Assembly (NCBI GenBank): GCA_947846985.1
Contig: CANTUZ010000020.1
Location: forward strand, 5,863,459-5,927,458
Reading direction: 5' to 3'
Source of the DNA: Fratercula arctica
Taxonomy: Eukaryota > Chordata > Aves > Charadriiformes > Alcidae
Length of the DNA: 64,000 nt
In this document: positions 1 through 11,900 of the stretch, piece by piece
Position numbering within the stretch: the first letter of the stretch is position 1
How the letters are laid out: each line of letters starts with the position of its first letter
The notes under the pieces: model-generated
Databases searched by the model: none
The model's input: only the letters and a program-made list of their open reading frames with translations
Told to the model about the DNA's origin: nothing
Translations under genes and position numbers: made by a program

Positions 1-1040
1 GGGCAGCAGGTGGCTGGTGGAAGCCGAGATGGATTTAGCTCCCCAAAAGCCCCCCAAAGTGGCCCAAAAGCAGCTGCGAGCGGCAGCGGGGGCTGGCGAG
101 AGGAGGCGGCAGACGGTGGGGCCGGCGAGGAAGGAATGCAAGGGGTTTGATAAGGAAGGAATAACAACAACAACCTTTTCGGCACGGCCAGAGCTGAGCC
201 GGCCAGGGTTTACACACAGGGAAAAAAACTTCCTCCGCTGGAAGTGCAGCCTCTTCCTCTTGGCCCCCGCCACTCCCCGCCTTTCCCTCCATCAGGGTGT
301 TTTAGAGAAAGCTTTTGTTTTGCCAGAGCAATTGACTGTAACTTTATTGTCTCGGCTTGGCTGTAGGACGTATCCTGAGCTGTGAAAAATGCACCTGACG
401 TTTGATTAGATCGCCTACTTTTTGATAGAGCGAGTATTGCTGATTAGATAAACAATTGCCAAAAAAATAATAATAATTTTAAAAAAAAAAAAAAAAGCCA
501 ACTCCAGCTCCCTGTCCTACCCCGCAGTGCACACCCAGCCTCCGGGAGAGCGTCCCCTGCGCCCCGCGGCAGCCGGGGCTCTCGGGAGAGAAAGTAATTT
601 AATTTTCCTGCATCAGTTCCCCTCGCAGCCAGGCGGTGGAGGTCAAATGACCCCACACTACAAGAAAACTGGCTTCTAGCCATATTCGGTACCCCCCCAA
701 GGCGTACCCGCTGTGTCTCTGTCTGTGAGCCCACGCACGAGGAGGGGGTCGGGCAGCCCAGAGGGGAGGGGGCCGGATGGGTAAAAAAATACCCAGCCCC
801 AAACCTCCTGCTTCCAGTGGCGCTCCAGCACCTCCCCAAGAATTAAAGGACTCCCGTGCAACGCCCTGCAAATTCTTTGAGGCAGGAACTTTGAGGCTGG
901 TTATTGCACAGTGCACACAGTGAGGAACCCTTCATCTTCTTCATCATCTTCATCTTCATCATCTCCATCTCCATCTTCATGGATACACACACACACACAC
1001 CCCTGTCCCTGATGTCAGGTCAGCCCCCAGCCCTGCAGAT
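1..1040. other. Flank beyond CD34, no gene seen
   Basis: No splice-bounded coding exon was recognised. It contains an A-run near 478-496, a TTC/ATC-rich microsatellite at 930-980 and an (AC)n run at 985-1001. The open frames here have no recognisable protein features. Confidence 0.6.
930..1001. repeat. TTC/ATC microsatellite followed by (AC)n
   Basis: Imperfect CATCTT/CATCTC trinucleotide-type repeat, then about eight AC units. On the CD34 strand the AC run reads as a GT-rich tract just past the candidate cleavage site. Confidence 0.9.
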
Positions 1041-2729
1041 CATGCCATGAGAGTCTCATTTATTTATCCAGGGCATCTTAAAACATCAGCAAATCCAACA
1101 GAGGAGGTTTTGCCGTGAGCTGTGCATCACTTGTCCTGCAAACGTGCCTGTTGAAAGACACAGAAAACACGCGCGGAACCAGCCGCAGCCCTTAGTCACC
1201 GCATTTCTGCTGGGAAACAACCTCTCTGCGAGGCGTTGGCCTCTCACCGCAGCCAGAGCCACGCGTCCCGCCGGGATAAACATGCTGCTGTTCCAAGGAC
1301 ACAACGGAGAAGCTGATTTTTAATACTCGATTTTTTTTTTTTTTTTTTTTTTTTTTTTGGTTCAACCGGGATTATTTACAATGCGATTTGGGAGGAGCAA
1401 TTCACACCGAAAGAAAAGAAACAAACCCGGAAATATTTTAAACCGTGTTTAAATGACTCTCGCACCCACGCAAACAGCCCCAGCTAATGATGGACGTTGC
1501 TGTCGTTCCTTTAAACACTGTACCAAAAAAAAGCCTTCCCCTCAGGTGTTCAGCACTGAGAAAAGGTTGCCATAAATTCACTAGTGAGAGGGTAGATCAG
1601 CTTCAAGGGCCATTTTTGTCCTTATTTTGGACCCACCGAGCTGCAGGTGGCTCGGCCCCGGCGACGCGGCAGCACCGCCTGCCTTGGGAGCCGGATCAGG
1701 GCTGGGAGGACCTTCTCCGGCTGTTGGGATTTTGGCGTTGGCCTTCACTTACCGAAGCGAAAATACTTCTTTTTGTTCATGTAGCCACTGCTGATGCAGA
1801 GGAGAACCACCCATCACGGAGCCAGGTTTCCGTCTTGTCCCACCGGGAGCCCTTTGGCAGCTGTTATTCCCAAGGTCCTACTCTGGGCGCTGCCCCGCGT
1901 GCCGGAGGGAGGGCGATGGACTGCGGAGCTCTCTACAGCCGTAGCGAAGGTTCTCCATCGCTCGAGGGATCGATTACTGGCTCTGCCTCGTCAAACACTC
2001 CCTCCAGTCCCTGACATGAGACTGGGGAAGATTTTTTTTTTTTTTTTTACCCTAAAACAACTACCTGCGTACTGGTGGGATTAACAAAGAAAAAAAGCTC
2101 GAGGTCTATTCACATTTCAGCCTTCAATTCCATGTGGAAAGTTTTTACACAGAGCTTCAGCAAATTCTGCTGGAGTAGGAAATACTAAAGAAGACGTAAA
2201 GCACAAGAAGGGGGATTAAATGCCTGGTCGTCTTAAAAGAGGAAGAAATCCTGCACTTAAAACACAAAGATGAGATAAAAAAACCAACTCCGTTAACCAA
2301 AATTACCTGAAACCTGAGAGGTTTTTGTCACTGAAATCCCAATTTAACTATTTTAATCAGCCTAACACACTGCCACCAAGAATTCGGGGCGTCTGGCTCA
2401 AGGCTTCTGCAGCTTCACTCTGCTGAAAAGCTGTTCAGGGCTAAGGGCACTTGCGTTTCTCGTTATGTTCTTCTAACAACAAAAGCAGAGAACAGCTGCG
2501 GAAAGGTTTCTTGTGTGGTCAACAGGAGGAGGCAGAGAAGCAGGTCTTTGGCAGCTTAATGTGCTTTCGGCTGATTTTGAAGTCCTTCACAGAAATTATA
2601 CTAGAAAAAAAAAAAAAAAAACAAAACAAAAACCAAAAAAGGTCTGCAATTCCCTAACTGTCCACGGAAAACTCTCGCCCTCCCTTGTCCCCTCTCAGTT
2701 CGCGCTGAGGCTGCATTTCTCCGCCCGGT
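1041..2729 (-). other. CD34: Probable CD34 3' untranslated region
   Basis: Follows the CD34 stop and shows no coding signal. A canonical AATAAA on the minus strand lies at 1064-1059, with a GT-rich tract (the (AC)n of the plus strand, 1001-985) about 60 bases beyond. That is the expected order of poly(A) signal, cleavage site and downstream element. The resulting length of about 1.7 kb is similar to the human CD34 3'UTR. A 28-T run sits at 1331-1358 on the plus strand. Another AATAAA at 348-343 could be used instead. Confidence 0.45.
1059..1064 (-). terminator. CD34: Candidate CD34 polyadenylation signal AATAAA
   Basis: Plus-strand TTTATT, so AATAAA on the gene strand, 1.67 kb past the stop and followed by a GT-repeat downstream element. 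Transcript 3'-end data would decide it. Confidence 0.45.
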
Positions 2730-2921
2730 TCACATCTGGGTGTCAGCAGGGCTGTGCTGCCTGCTCGAGTGGCCGTTTTTGGAGGAGGCTTGGCCAGTCC
2801 CGTTCTCCTGAGTCCCACCGTTGAGGTTTGGCTTCTCCTGCAGCTCAGGTTGCTCTTGGGGGGGCATCATCAACATCGTGTTTGCCTGGCTACCGTTTTC
2901 CGCGTAATATGGGTCTTCAGC
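2730..2921 (-). CDS. CD34: CD34 coding exon 8 (cytoplasmic tail)
   Basis: A 192-nt coding exon: 63 residues plus TGA at 2732-2730. It begins AEDPYYAENG, matching the human GEDPYYTENG, which holds the tyrosines proposed as phosphorylation sites. It continues with TQENGTGQASSKNGHSSRQH, very close to human. The end is ADTQM, where human has ADTEL. The acceptor is GTTTAG at 2927-2922. The exon has no start codon of its own and can only be found by homology and phase. Confidence 0.95.
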   Translation of the reverse strand, partial: AEDPYYAENGSQANTMLMMPPQEQPELQEKPNLNGGTQENGTGQASSKNGHSSRQHSPADTQM

Positions 2922-5900
2922 CTAAACAGGTACATAAATAACAAAGGCAGAGTTAGGGAAGGGAAAGGGCTGACGGCAACAGGCTTCGATGGCAGGCAGC
3001 GGCTTGGCCGGTGGCCGGCGCTTCCTGGACAGGAGCTACAACCAACCGCAGGCGTGGGAAGGGGAGCAGAGGGCCTGAACCATGCCGTGGCAAGACGAAG
3101 CAAGAAAAGCAGCCAGGAACTGCGGGTTTTTTTTTCTTCTGGACCTGAAAAGAGAAGCCGTCAGGTTTTGTTGTTTTCTCATGACCAGGTTTTGGAGCTG
3201 ACCCTGCCTCGGGTTTGCAAAGCTACGCTGTGGCAGACCACCTCCACGTTCCACTGTGGCCAAGTAAGAAGCACCATTGAATGAAAGCTATGGAAATTGC
3301 CTCTTTCTTTCCCCATCCTTATTTCTTTTGGCCTATAAATAGATACCCAGCTCGCATCAAGGTGCTAGCAGAGGTGCAGGACTGCGCTCCAGCAACATCA
3401 GCCCGGAGAGACGTGTGGGGCCGTAAATGCAAAGACACATTGGGGGGATATTGCTGTAAGGAGCAGATGCCTCTGGAGGATCCACAGCAATGGCAGAGCC
3501 GCCTCTGCCCCCACCATGATGACTCCCCAGGAGTCAGACCGTGGCAGGTCTGACAGCAATGCAGTGGGCGCTGGTGGTCCTGGGCTGCGGGTGGCCACTG
3601 CCAGCTGGTAGCAGATAGCCCCGCTCCGTTTGCTCAGTGGCATCCAGCACCCACGGCAGGCTGCCGGGCTTCCTGCCCGCACCATCGCGACACCCTCGTC
3701 CGTGGCAGTGAGATGGGTGTGCTGGACACATCGCCCCTGGTCACTGGATTGACACTGCCATCATTTACACGGGCAGCCCCTCGCCACGCAGTTACATTGC
3801 CTGTCCCTCGCCAGCATCCCGGCGATGGTACCCGGGGGGCAGTCCCTGCCTCCGACTTCCCAGCTGCATGTTTGGAGAGCATCCCTTCTGGCAATGAAAC
3901 AACCTCATGGCTTCCCAGGACACAACCATTCACCTGCCCACGAGCACAAAAAGCACGGCCCGTCCTCACTTTACAGAGGGCTCACGTCCCCGAAAGTCCT
4001 CAGTGGTCTCCTGCCTGGAAAGGGGGAAATGGAAATAGGAAATTTCTTTCTCTTTCTTTCTTGATGTATTTTATTACCATCGCTTGTTAAGTGAGGGGAA
4101 AAGGAGCCTTTATTACAGTGTCGGTACAAGACAGAAATATAACTCAAACGCAGCGAATGGGGAGTCAAAGTGTGCCACTTTTAATGACAAATTCATAAGG
4201 TTTCGGTGTCTCTGGAGGGGTCTTGCTGGATGAGTTCTTACTGCTGAGCAAAAATAAGTGTTAGACCCAGAAGTAAGAGCAAGAAAGGGGTGGTTTTTTT
4301 CCCACAGGAGCAATCAGTTAATTTTAGAAGCCGAGGGAGGTTTCCCTGCACCCTGTAGGGTCCGGCCTCCCCGCTCCTGCCCTTCGCCTTGCCCAGGCTG
4401 GCCCAGCCCCGCGTCACAACATCCCGTGGGGCTGGGGACACACGGAGCGGCCGAGGGTACGGCGGAGCAGCCCCCTCCTCTCCCCCCCGGGTCCCCCCGG
4501 GGGCTCTGCCATCGATAAGCACTGACCAGTCTCTCTCCCGCGGGGCTCCAGCTCCGCCGCTTCATCAGGAAATAGCCGGCCAAGCCCAGGAACGCCAGCA
4601 GCAGGCCAGATGTGACCAAGGCGATCAGGGTCTTCTGAGAAAAGTCCTGATGGTTCCTCACGCTGCCCCGTTTAAGGGATTTTATTCCAAACTGGGAAAA
4701 AAAAAACACCAAAGAGAGCCGGGAGTCTGACAAACAGGAAACATGTGCATCTGCTGACCAGGCACCGGGCTTAAAACAATGCTGCTCTTCACCTCCGCGT
4801 TAAACTCCACATAAACAAAGCCTTGGGTCTGGGCTTTGCGACCCAACCTCGGAGCTTTGCGCTTGCCCTGTGAGCTCTCACATCCTCACCGCCTCATCTC
4901 CCTCCGCACGTCTTCTGTGCCACAGGGATATTTTCTCTCTCGGACCAGAGAGAAGTGCCCAGGGCCTGAGATTTAGAGTTTGCATCTGCAGGGCTGAAAC
5001 ATCTCTGTGTGCTGCTGCTGCCATTTATATGGGCACCCGGCGCCCAGCTCCGCAAGGCCACGGCAGCCTGAGTGGAGCGTTGGGAGGAGGAATTAATTAA
5101 TGCCCGCGTGGTGCTTCAAAGCAGCAGAGTGCCAGTTACATCCTAGGAGCTATTGTTGGGATCTAGGCCTCCTAAAGAAAATACTACCAAATTTTAACAC
5201 AACTATTTCAAGCGTTCCTGCCTTTGGTGGTTGTATTAGTTCTCCGAGGGTGCACCGCTGCCTCGCTGCACACCTGGTGGTTGGCTCCAACCATCCCACG
5301 TGCCAACGCTCAACGAACGCCTCCGAGGCGGAGGCCGGCTCAGGTCTCAGCCGCCTGCCCCGGCCTCAGCTGACCATCTAAAAACCCCCTTTCTCCAGCC
5401 ACTCAGGCCACCCATTTTTTTTGCAGCTGAATTTGATTAAGGAATTTACCTTTTCCCAGTGAGACTCCTGGAGCATGTCTGTAGCGGGATCTGTAGGGTT
5501 TAAAAGAGGAGAGGCACATTACATAGAGGGCCACACTGCGGCTAATGCCGGCTCTGAAGGACCTGGCCATTGCTGGACACAGAGGAGCCATGAGCCCCTT
5601 TGCTGCTCTGGAGGCAACGCCACGGCTCCGCGGATCTAGCAAGACCCCAGAAGAAGGAGCAGTGGTTGCAGAGAGGTCTCCTCCCAGGCTCTAACTGAGG
5701 ATTTGTGTCCCGCAGCCTCTCCCCATAAGCAGCCCCCTCTCCCATTGCCCACACGGAGGTCCTTCTCCAGCGGGATCAATGACAGCCCAAGGAATTGGCT
5801 GAACTGACCTCTCTCGCCGACGAGGATGAGGAGCATGCAGTCGCGGTCCACCTCGGATTTAGCCAGCTTGATCTGGCAGGGGGAGGGAACGCGGCGGGCG

Positions 5901-8900
5901 CTCCCTTCGCAGATGGCGCTCCATAAGTCCGACCCCTTCATCTCTAAAAAATGTTTCTGCAAAGTTTTCAAAGAAACAGCCACTGAACCAACCAAACCGA
6001 CTTCGTTCTCCGTACGGCGACACTGCTCGTAGCGTTGCGCGTTCGCCCTTTGTGTTTTGGTGGTTTGTCTGTGCTGTGCAAAGCTGAGCAGCAGCAACAA
6101 CAAGTGACAATCGGCGCTGGGCTGGGTGTCAGCCCTTCGCCTCCCACGTCACCACTGCTTTGGGCCCCAGTACCAACACCTAGAAAATGGAGATGCTTCT
6201 TTCTTGTGTCTTAACTTAATGAGATTAAATTAAATGAAAATAGCCTTAGCAACTCTCGCAAATGGCATTTAAACAAAGCTAAATTTAGGATCTGGATTGT
6301 ATGGCAAGTCTCTCCGATTTTTGGACTGAAACAGGCGCCTGAACAGCCCTATTGTTTCAGAGTCCCAGGCAGGGACTGGGAAAGGAGGGAAATAACAAAG
6401 AAGCATTGAGCCTTCCTGTTTAGGAAATGTCTTCAATGTTTTTGCTAGGTGGCTGATCAAAGACTAGGCAAAAAACCACAAATTTCTCACATTTTAGAGC
6501 CGAAGCGACTCTTGGGTGGAAGAGGAAGAGGAGTGAGGCGCTGCTGCCTTTCCCTTCTGCGGGCCAGTTTCTCTGTCAGACAGGATAGCCTTTCTCCTTG
6601 GGTCTATTTTCAGCCACGGTCAGGCTTGGAGACAGAGCCCACAGTTGCTGAAAGACGTTATCAGCTTCCCTAACATCCTCCCAGCTGGGGACATCATCCG
6701 AGCTGTGCCCATCCCCTGGGGACAGAGACGGGCTCCAGCCCAGCCCCATCTCCTGCCCCTGCCCTCCGCTCGCGCCCTGAGGCGCCCACCAAAGAGGAGA
6801 AAACCCTCAGGTCTCGCAGCCTCGGGCAGAGCCAGGCAGCTCAGTGCCGTCCTCTCCTTGCCATAAAATTGCCTCACTATTGTGCTCGGATCGCCACATC
6901 CTCTTAGCATACAAAAATGCAGAAACTTATCCATGGGAGAACAACAAACAAATCATTTTCAGCTGTTTCTATAGAGCTTGGCTTGGGGTGAGAAAGGCCA
7001 AGATGGAACAAGAGACCCAAGTGTGTATTTTCCTTTCTCTGCTGTGGAAAGAACTCATCGGAGTGTCAGAATTTCCCTTTGCAATTAGCACCGCGCGGTG
7101 CCAGCGTATTGCTCACTTGCTTTGGGAAAGGCCAGCAGGAAAGCGAGACACGGCACGGTCCCTCCTATCTGCTCTCCTCGCAGATGCTCTTATCTGGTTC
7201 CCAGCTCCAGCGGCTGCGGAGCCGGAGCTGGTTTTTCCCACTGGATGTTTAGTTGAGGTGGAGGCAGGGGAGAGGTCTGCTGCGGGGCCAGAGCTCCCAG
7301 AAAAACACGGCTGGAAGCGGGGCCGTTTGGCTCGTTTCCCACGGAGGGAGGGTTAAGAGTCTCTGCAATTCGATACGGCTCTGTAGGATGCTCTGTATGT
7401 TATATATGCACCCGCTTATCTACGTGCAGGGATGCAATGTGCGCACGATGCGCATAAACCCTGTGCCCAGGAGGGGCCGATGCCCACTAGATGGCATCTG
7501 CGATCGGGATCACCCGCTCCCGGAGGAGTTCCCATGTGAATTCTTGCCCAAGCGCGGTCTCTGTAAACAGGAGCGAGTCTAAACGCCATTGAACCGCCAA
7601 TTTGCAAAGAGAAGCCAAGTAAGAATTCACTCATCCTAAGTGGTGGCAGGATGGCTGACCAGCAGAAGCAAAATTAATCACTGTCATATATAGATAGATA
7701 TATATATATGCCCTTATATCCAGAGCATTGCCAGACCGGCTCTCCCACCAGGTCCAACACCTCTGGCCTCTGTTGCAGGTTGTAGCTCCTGAGCCAAACG
7801 TTTCTTTCCTCCCACCCACAACAGTGTCTCAGCCACAACCTCTCCTGCTTTTAATTAATGCTGCATTTTTGGTGCACAAGGCCAAGGGCAAGCCTGGGAT
7901 TCCCGTAGGAGTCGGTGCAGATGGGGACACTGATTGGCCTGTGCTCCCTCAGATGCACTGATTTCTTTCCTAGGGCAGCTGGCAAGACTAAAAAAGGCGC
8001 TCGCCTTCCCAACAGGGAAGAGGAAGAAGAAGAACAAAGGCAATTTCCTGTTAAACGTGGTGGGAGATCCTTTAGAAGCTAATCTGACCCCAGAGTGTAA
8101 TCATGAAGAAGCAGGTTTAATGCAACCAGGAAGTTGCATTTCCCCTGGGACTGCTGTGATCATCCCTTCGGGATCCGCCTGGGACTGCCGTGATCATCCC
8201 TTTGGGATCCTCCTGGGGCTGCCGTGATCATCCCCACCTCCGTCAGTTCGGCACAGCTCAGATGCTCTGCCCCAGGGATAACGGTGTGCGCTCCCACCCC
8301 CAAACCGACCCCCCAGGTATGGTGGGTGTCCCCATCGCTGCGAGCCTGAGGGTGCTGCAGGAACCTGCCCTCGGCTGTTTGCTTGCAGCCCCCTCCTGCT
8401 GCATGTCCCCCCCCCGCCATCAGAAGATGCGCGGCCACCCCAGGCAACAACTCACGCAAGTGTTGGACTCGTTGAGCTGCAAGCAGATGGCTCCAGTGTC
8501 GCTCACTTCTTTGACATTGTGGCACGTGATGGGCTGGAAGGGAAAAAAAAAAAAAAAAAAGCATGAAAAAAATCCATGAGACAAGTCCAGCCTCCTGGCG
8601 GTCCCACAGCCCGCGGTGCCCAGCCGCATCCTCACCTTCGGGCTGTCCCTGCCTGTGTGTGGCGGCGTGGTGGCAGCCGAGATGCCAGGATGCTCCGAGG
8701 TGGCAGAGGAGCTTGTCAGAGCCGATGTGGACCCTGGGGTTTCTGCCATCGTGCTGGGTTGCGTTGTGGGGTTCTCGGTTGCGGGGACCCCTCGGCTGGT
8801 GTGGTCTGTCTCCGAGGGGGTGCCCAGCGACTGCGTGGGGGCTCGGCTGGGCTGGGGGCTTGTCCGCTCACTGCCCAGCCCCGGGGAGCTGGCGCTGGCT

Positions 8901-11900
8901 GCCAGGGACCCGGTCGCAGCTTCGGTTTGGAAGAAATGCAATGAAAAGAATACATGAGAAAGCTTAAGTCCTCTCAAATCAACGCGTGGCATTGCGCTGA
9001 CTGAAGTACAATATCGATTTGTCATAGCCGGCCGGCGGCACCAGAACGTGTTACTGGCTGTATAAGAAACGCGCATTAGACTTGCTTCAGTTACCTAATT
9101 GTTACACGCGCTTCATAATCTGTTTACAATGGGCTAATTTCCTGGGCACAGGCCGCACCACAGCAAGGATGCCACTGCCCGACCTCCCCCGCATCGCCCT
9201 CGTCTCCCCCTGGACCCAGAGTCTCCAAAGTGCTGTACCCATCTCAAACAGCAGAAAAGAAGGGCACCGTACATCTGTGCGAGGTTCCCTGCTTCACAGC
9301 CCTTCAGAGCTCAGAAGGCTGGCAGACCTCTCACGGGTGCCATTTGCTGAGCAAAGAATGGGTATGTGTTGAGATAAAAGATCAACGAGCATTTTGTCCC
9401 ACCATCTCTTGGGTGTTTGGAAGAGGATGGGTCTCAGGGGCCCGTCCTGAAGCCGGCAGCGTTAGGCTGCCCCAGGTGGGATCTTCTGGGCAGAATTAAA
9501 GCTTTTCACCATACTCAGGCTCTTTTTTGAGAGCACAACCCATGCATCAACTGTGCGAGCCTATGCACTTAATAAATCTGATGATTAATGCCAATACTAC
9601 TGGGAATCACGGGGGGGCGAGGGGAGCGATTACCGGTTGTCTCTGGCGTTGGCTTGGCACTGCTGGTGGCTGCGGTGGCTCCGGTGGCTGCCGCGCTGCT
9701 GCCGCCCTTCGTGGCCGTGGCTGGGACCACGGGGGTGTCCGTTGGGCTCCCAGACGCGTTGCCTGGGGGCAGAGGAAGGTGTCAGGGGCTGCTGTCCCCC
9801 CACCCCAGCCCTGCCTGTCCCCGAGGGTCCCTGCGGGCAGGGCAGGGAGGAGTTTAGCTGCTTTCACAAATTTACTTTCTTCTCGCCCCAAAATGGCAGG
9901 CTGCCTCGGAGCTCGCGTGGGAGAAGCTCAGAGCCTGAACATTTCGGCTGGGCAGGTCCCAGGCTTTGGTGCAGCCCTTGCAGCGGCTCCGGGGCTCCCG
10001 CAGGAGCAGGGGGCTGGTGTCTGCCCTCCTCCTGCCCCGTCCTCGGGCTCAGCCAGGGACGCACAACGCTCTGCACAAAGCTGCATTTCATCGTAGTTTG
10101 GGTTTATAATCCTTGGAGGAAAGACTGAGGCCTTGGAAGAGATCACTCGTGCGCCTCAGGAAAAATAAGTTGGATTTGCAGTTGCAGGCACAATCTCAAA
10201 GTAAATAGAAACATTCCCATTGGCCTGGGATCAGCTCTGACTCATGAGCAAAAACATCTTTGGAGGTAAAACAGAATGTTTGGAGAATGGTTTGCTGTTC
10301 TAACTTAAAGTTTATATATTGCTTCCTGATACGTTACAAAGATGACACTTCCAGCTTTTCCTTCTGACATGAACTATATGAGTCAGTGAAAATGCATTTC
10401 TTCCCATTTCTTTCCTATTCTTAAGATCTATTTCCACTTTTAACAAACAGCTTCAGTCTCTACTCCAGGGCTGTTGCTGTTTAAGATTCTTATCCAGACA
10501 CTAAAGACAAAATCATACAAAATACGTTGTTTCATTTGTATTTCTGCCCAGGGGAACCCGAGCTCCAAGAAGAGTTACTTCATCTTTCTAAACAACCCTT
10601 TGAGATGGAGCAGCACTGACAGGTCCTGATCAGCCGCCCGCCACTGGCGCCAGGGCAGCGGCCCAACCCATCCTATCCATCCCATCCCATCCCATCCCAA
10701 CCCATCCTATCCATCCCATCCCATCCCATCCCATCCTATCCATCCCATCCCAACCCATCCTATCCATCCCATCCCATCCCATCCCAACCCATCCTATCCA
10801 TCCCATCCCATCCCATCCCATCCCAACCCATCCTATCCATCCCATCCCAACCCATCCCATCCTATCCATCCCATCCCAACCCATCCTATCCCATCCCAAC
10901 CCATCCCATCCATCCCAACCCTTCCTATCCATCCCATCCCAACCCATCCTATCCATCCCATCCCAACCCATCCCATCCATCTCCAGCCCATCCCATCTAT
11001 CCCCATCCCATCCGTCCCCATCCAACCTATCCCCGTCCCATCCATCCCATCCCATCCACCCCATCCCATCCATCCCCATCCCCTCCATCCCCATCCCCTC
11101 CATCCCGCAGCTGCTCTGGGCGCGGGAGCCGCAGGGGAGGCGGGGGCCCTGCAAGGGCTCGGTGCAGGTGTTTGGAGCTGGGATTTAGGTTCTGGCACCA
11201 CTTTTATTGAAGGGAGAAGTTTCTTCTCTCCAAGACAATTCAGTTCCAGCCGGTTAAATCACCGAGGTTTTTTCTGATGAATTTTAACAAATCAAAAGCA
11301 GGAGGCAGGACTGCGTGCCCAGAAAAATGAGTAGCACAAAGTTAAATCCAGGCTTTGCGTACGGCTTTGTGTTTGCATGGACATTAGCAGGAAACTTTAC
11401 ATCGCTAGAACAATGCAGCGCCTGGACTTGACCTCCCCGAGTGCCACAGCCACCCAAGCACCTTTGAACTATTCCAGATGTTTGTAAAGCACCAGAGGTA
11501 TTTCTAATCAAAGTCTTTTCACCACTGAACGTCACAAATTGAAGCCTGGATTATTGCTCAGGGTAATTTGCAAGAAGACTTGTCACATAGTATTTCACTT
11601 TTTCTTCCCTTTATTGTAGCGTGTGCAGGCACTTTTATAGAAAACATGGCTAAGTTTTTTGAAAGCTTAGGACTCATGAGATAAATAATGATCCAGATGT
11701 GAGCTGGATAATCCACATGGTGCTCAGCTAAAGTGAGTCATTTATTGCACCATACGTTTTTACTAGCTTTGCTAAACTTTGTCAATTTGTTAGTATTAAG
11801 GGTTTGAGAGTTTAAACCAAGCCATTTATTAACCTCGGAGAAATCGTCACCTGGTAGCACTAAGCACGTGCAGGAGGACAAGCACGTAGATACGTGAAAG

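Noticed and set aside
930..1001. Possible CRISPR-like or other regular array
   Set aside because: Ordinary trinucleotide and dinucleotide microsatellites with no spacer structure.
1..2729. Search for the miR-29b-2/29c hairpins that lie beyond CD34 in human
   Set aside because: No match to the mature miR-29c sequence was seen on either strand, so the cluster, if syntenic, is outside the window.
8563..8967. Plus-strand frames opposite CD34 exon 3
   Set aside because: Shadow frames of the mucin exon; the minus strand has matching splice sites and phases and the plus strand has none.
10630..11201. MGWDGMDRMGWDG-type frame of 174 codons
   Set aside because: Translation of the CCATC pentamer array in CD34 intron 1.
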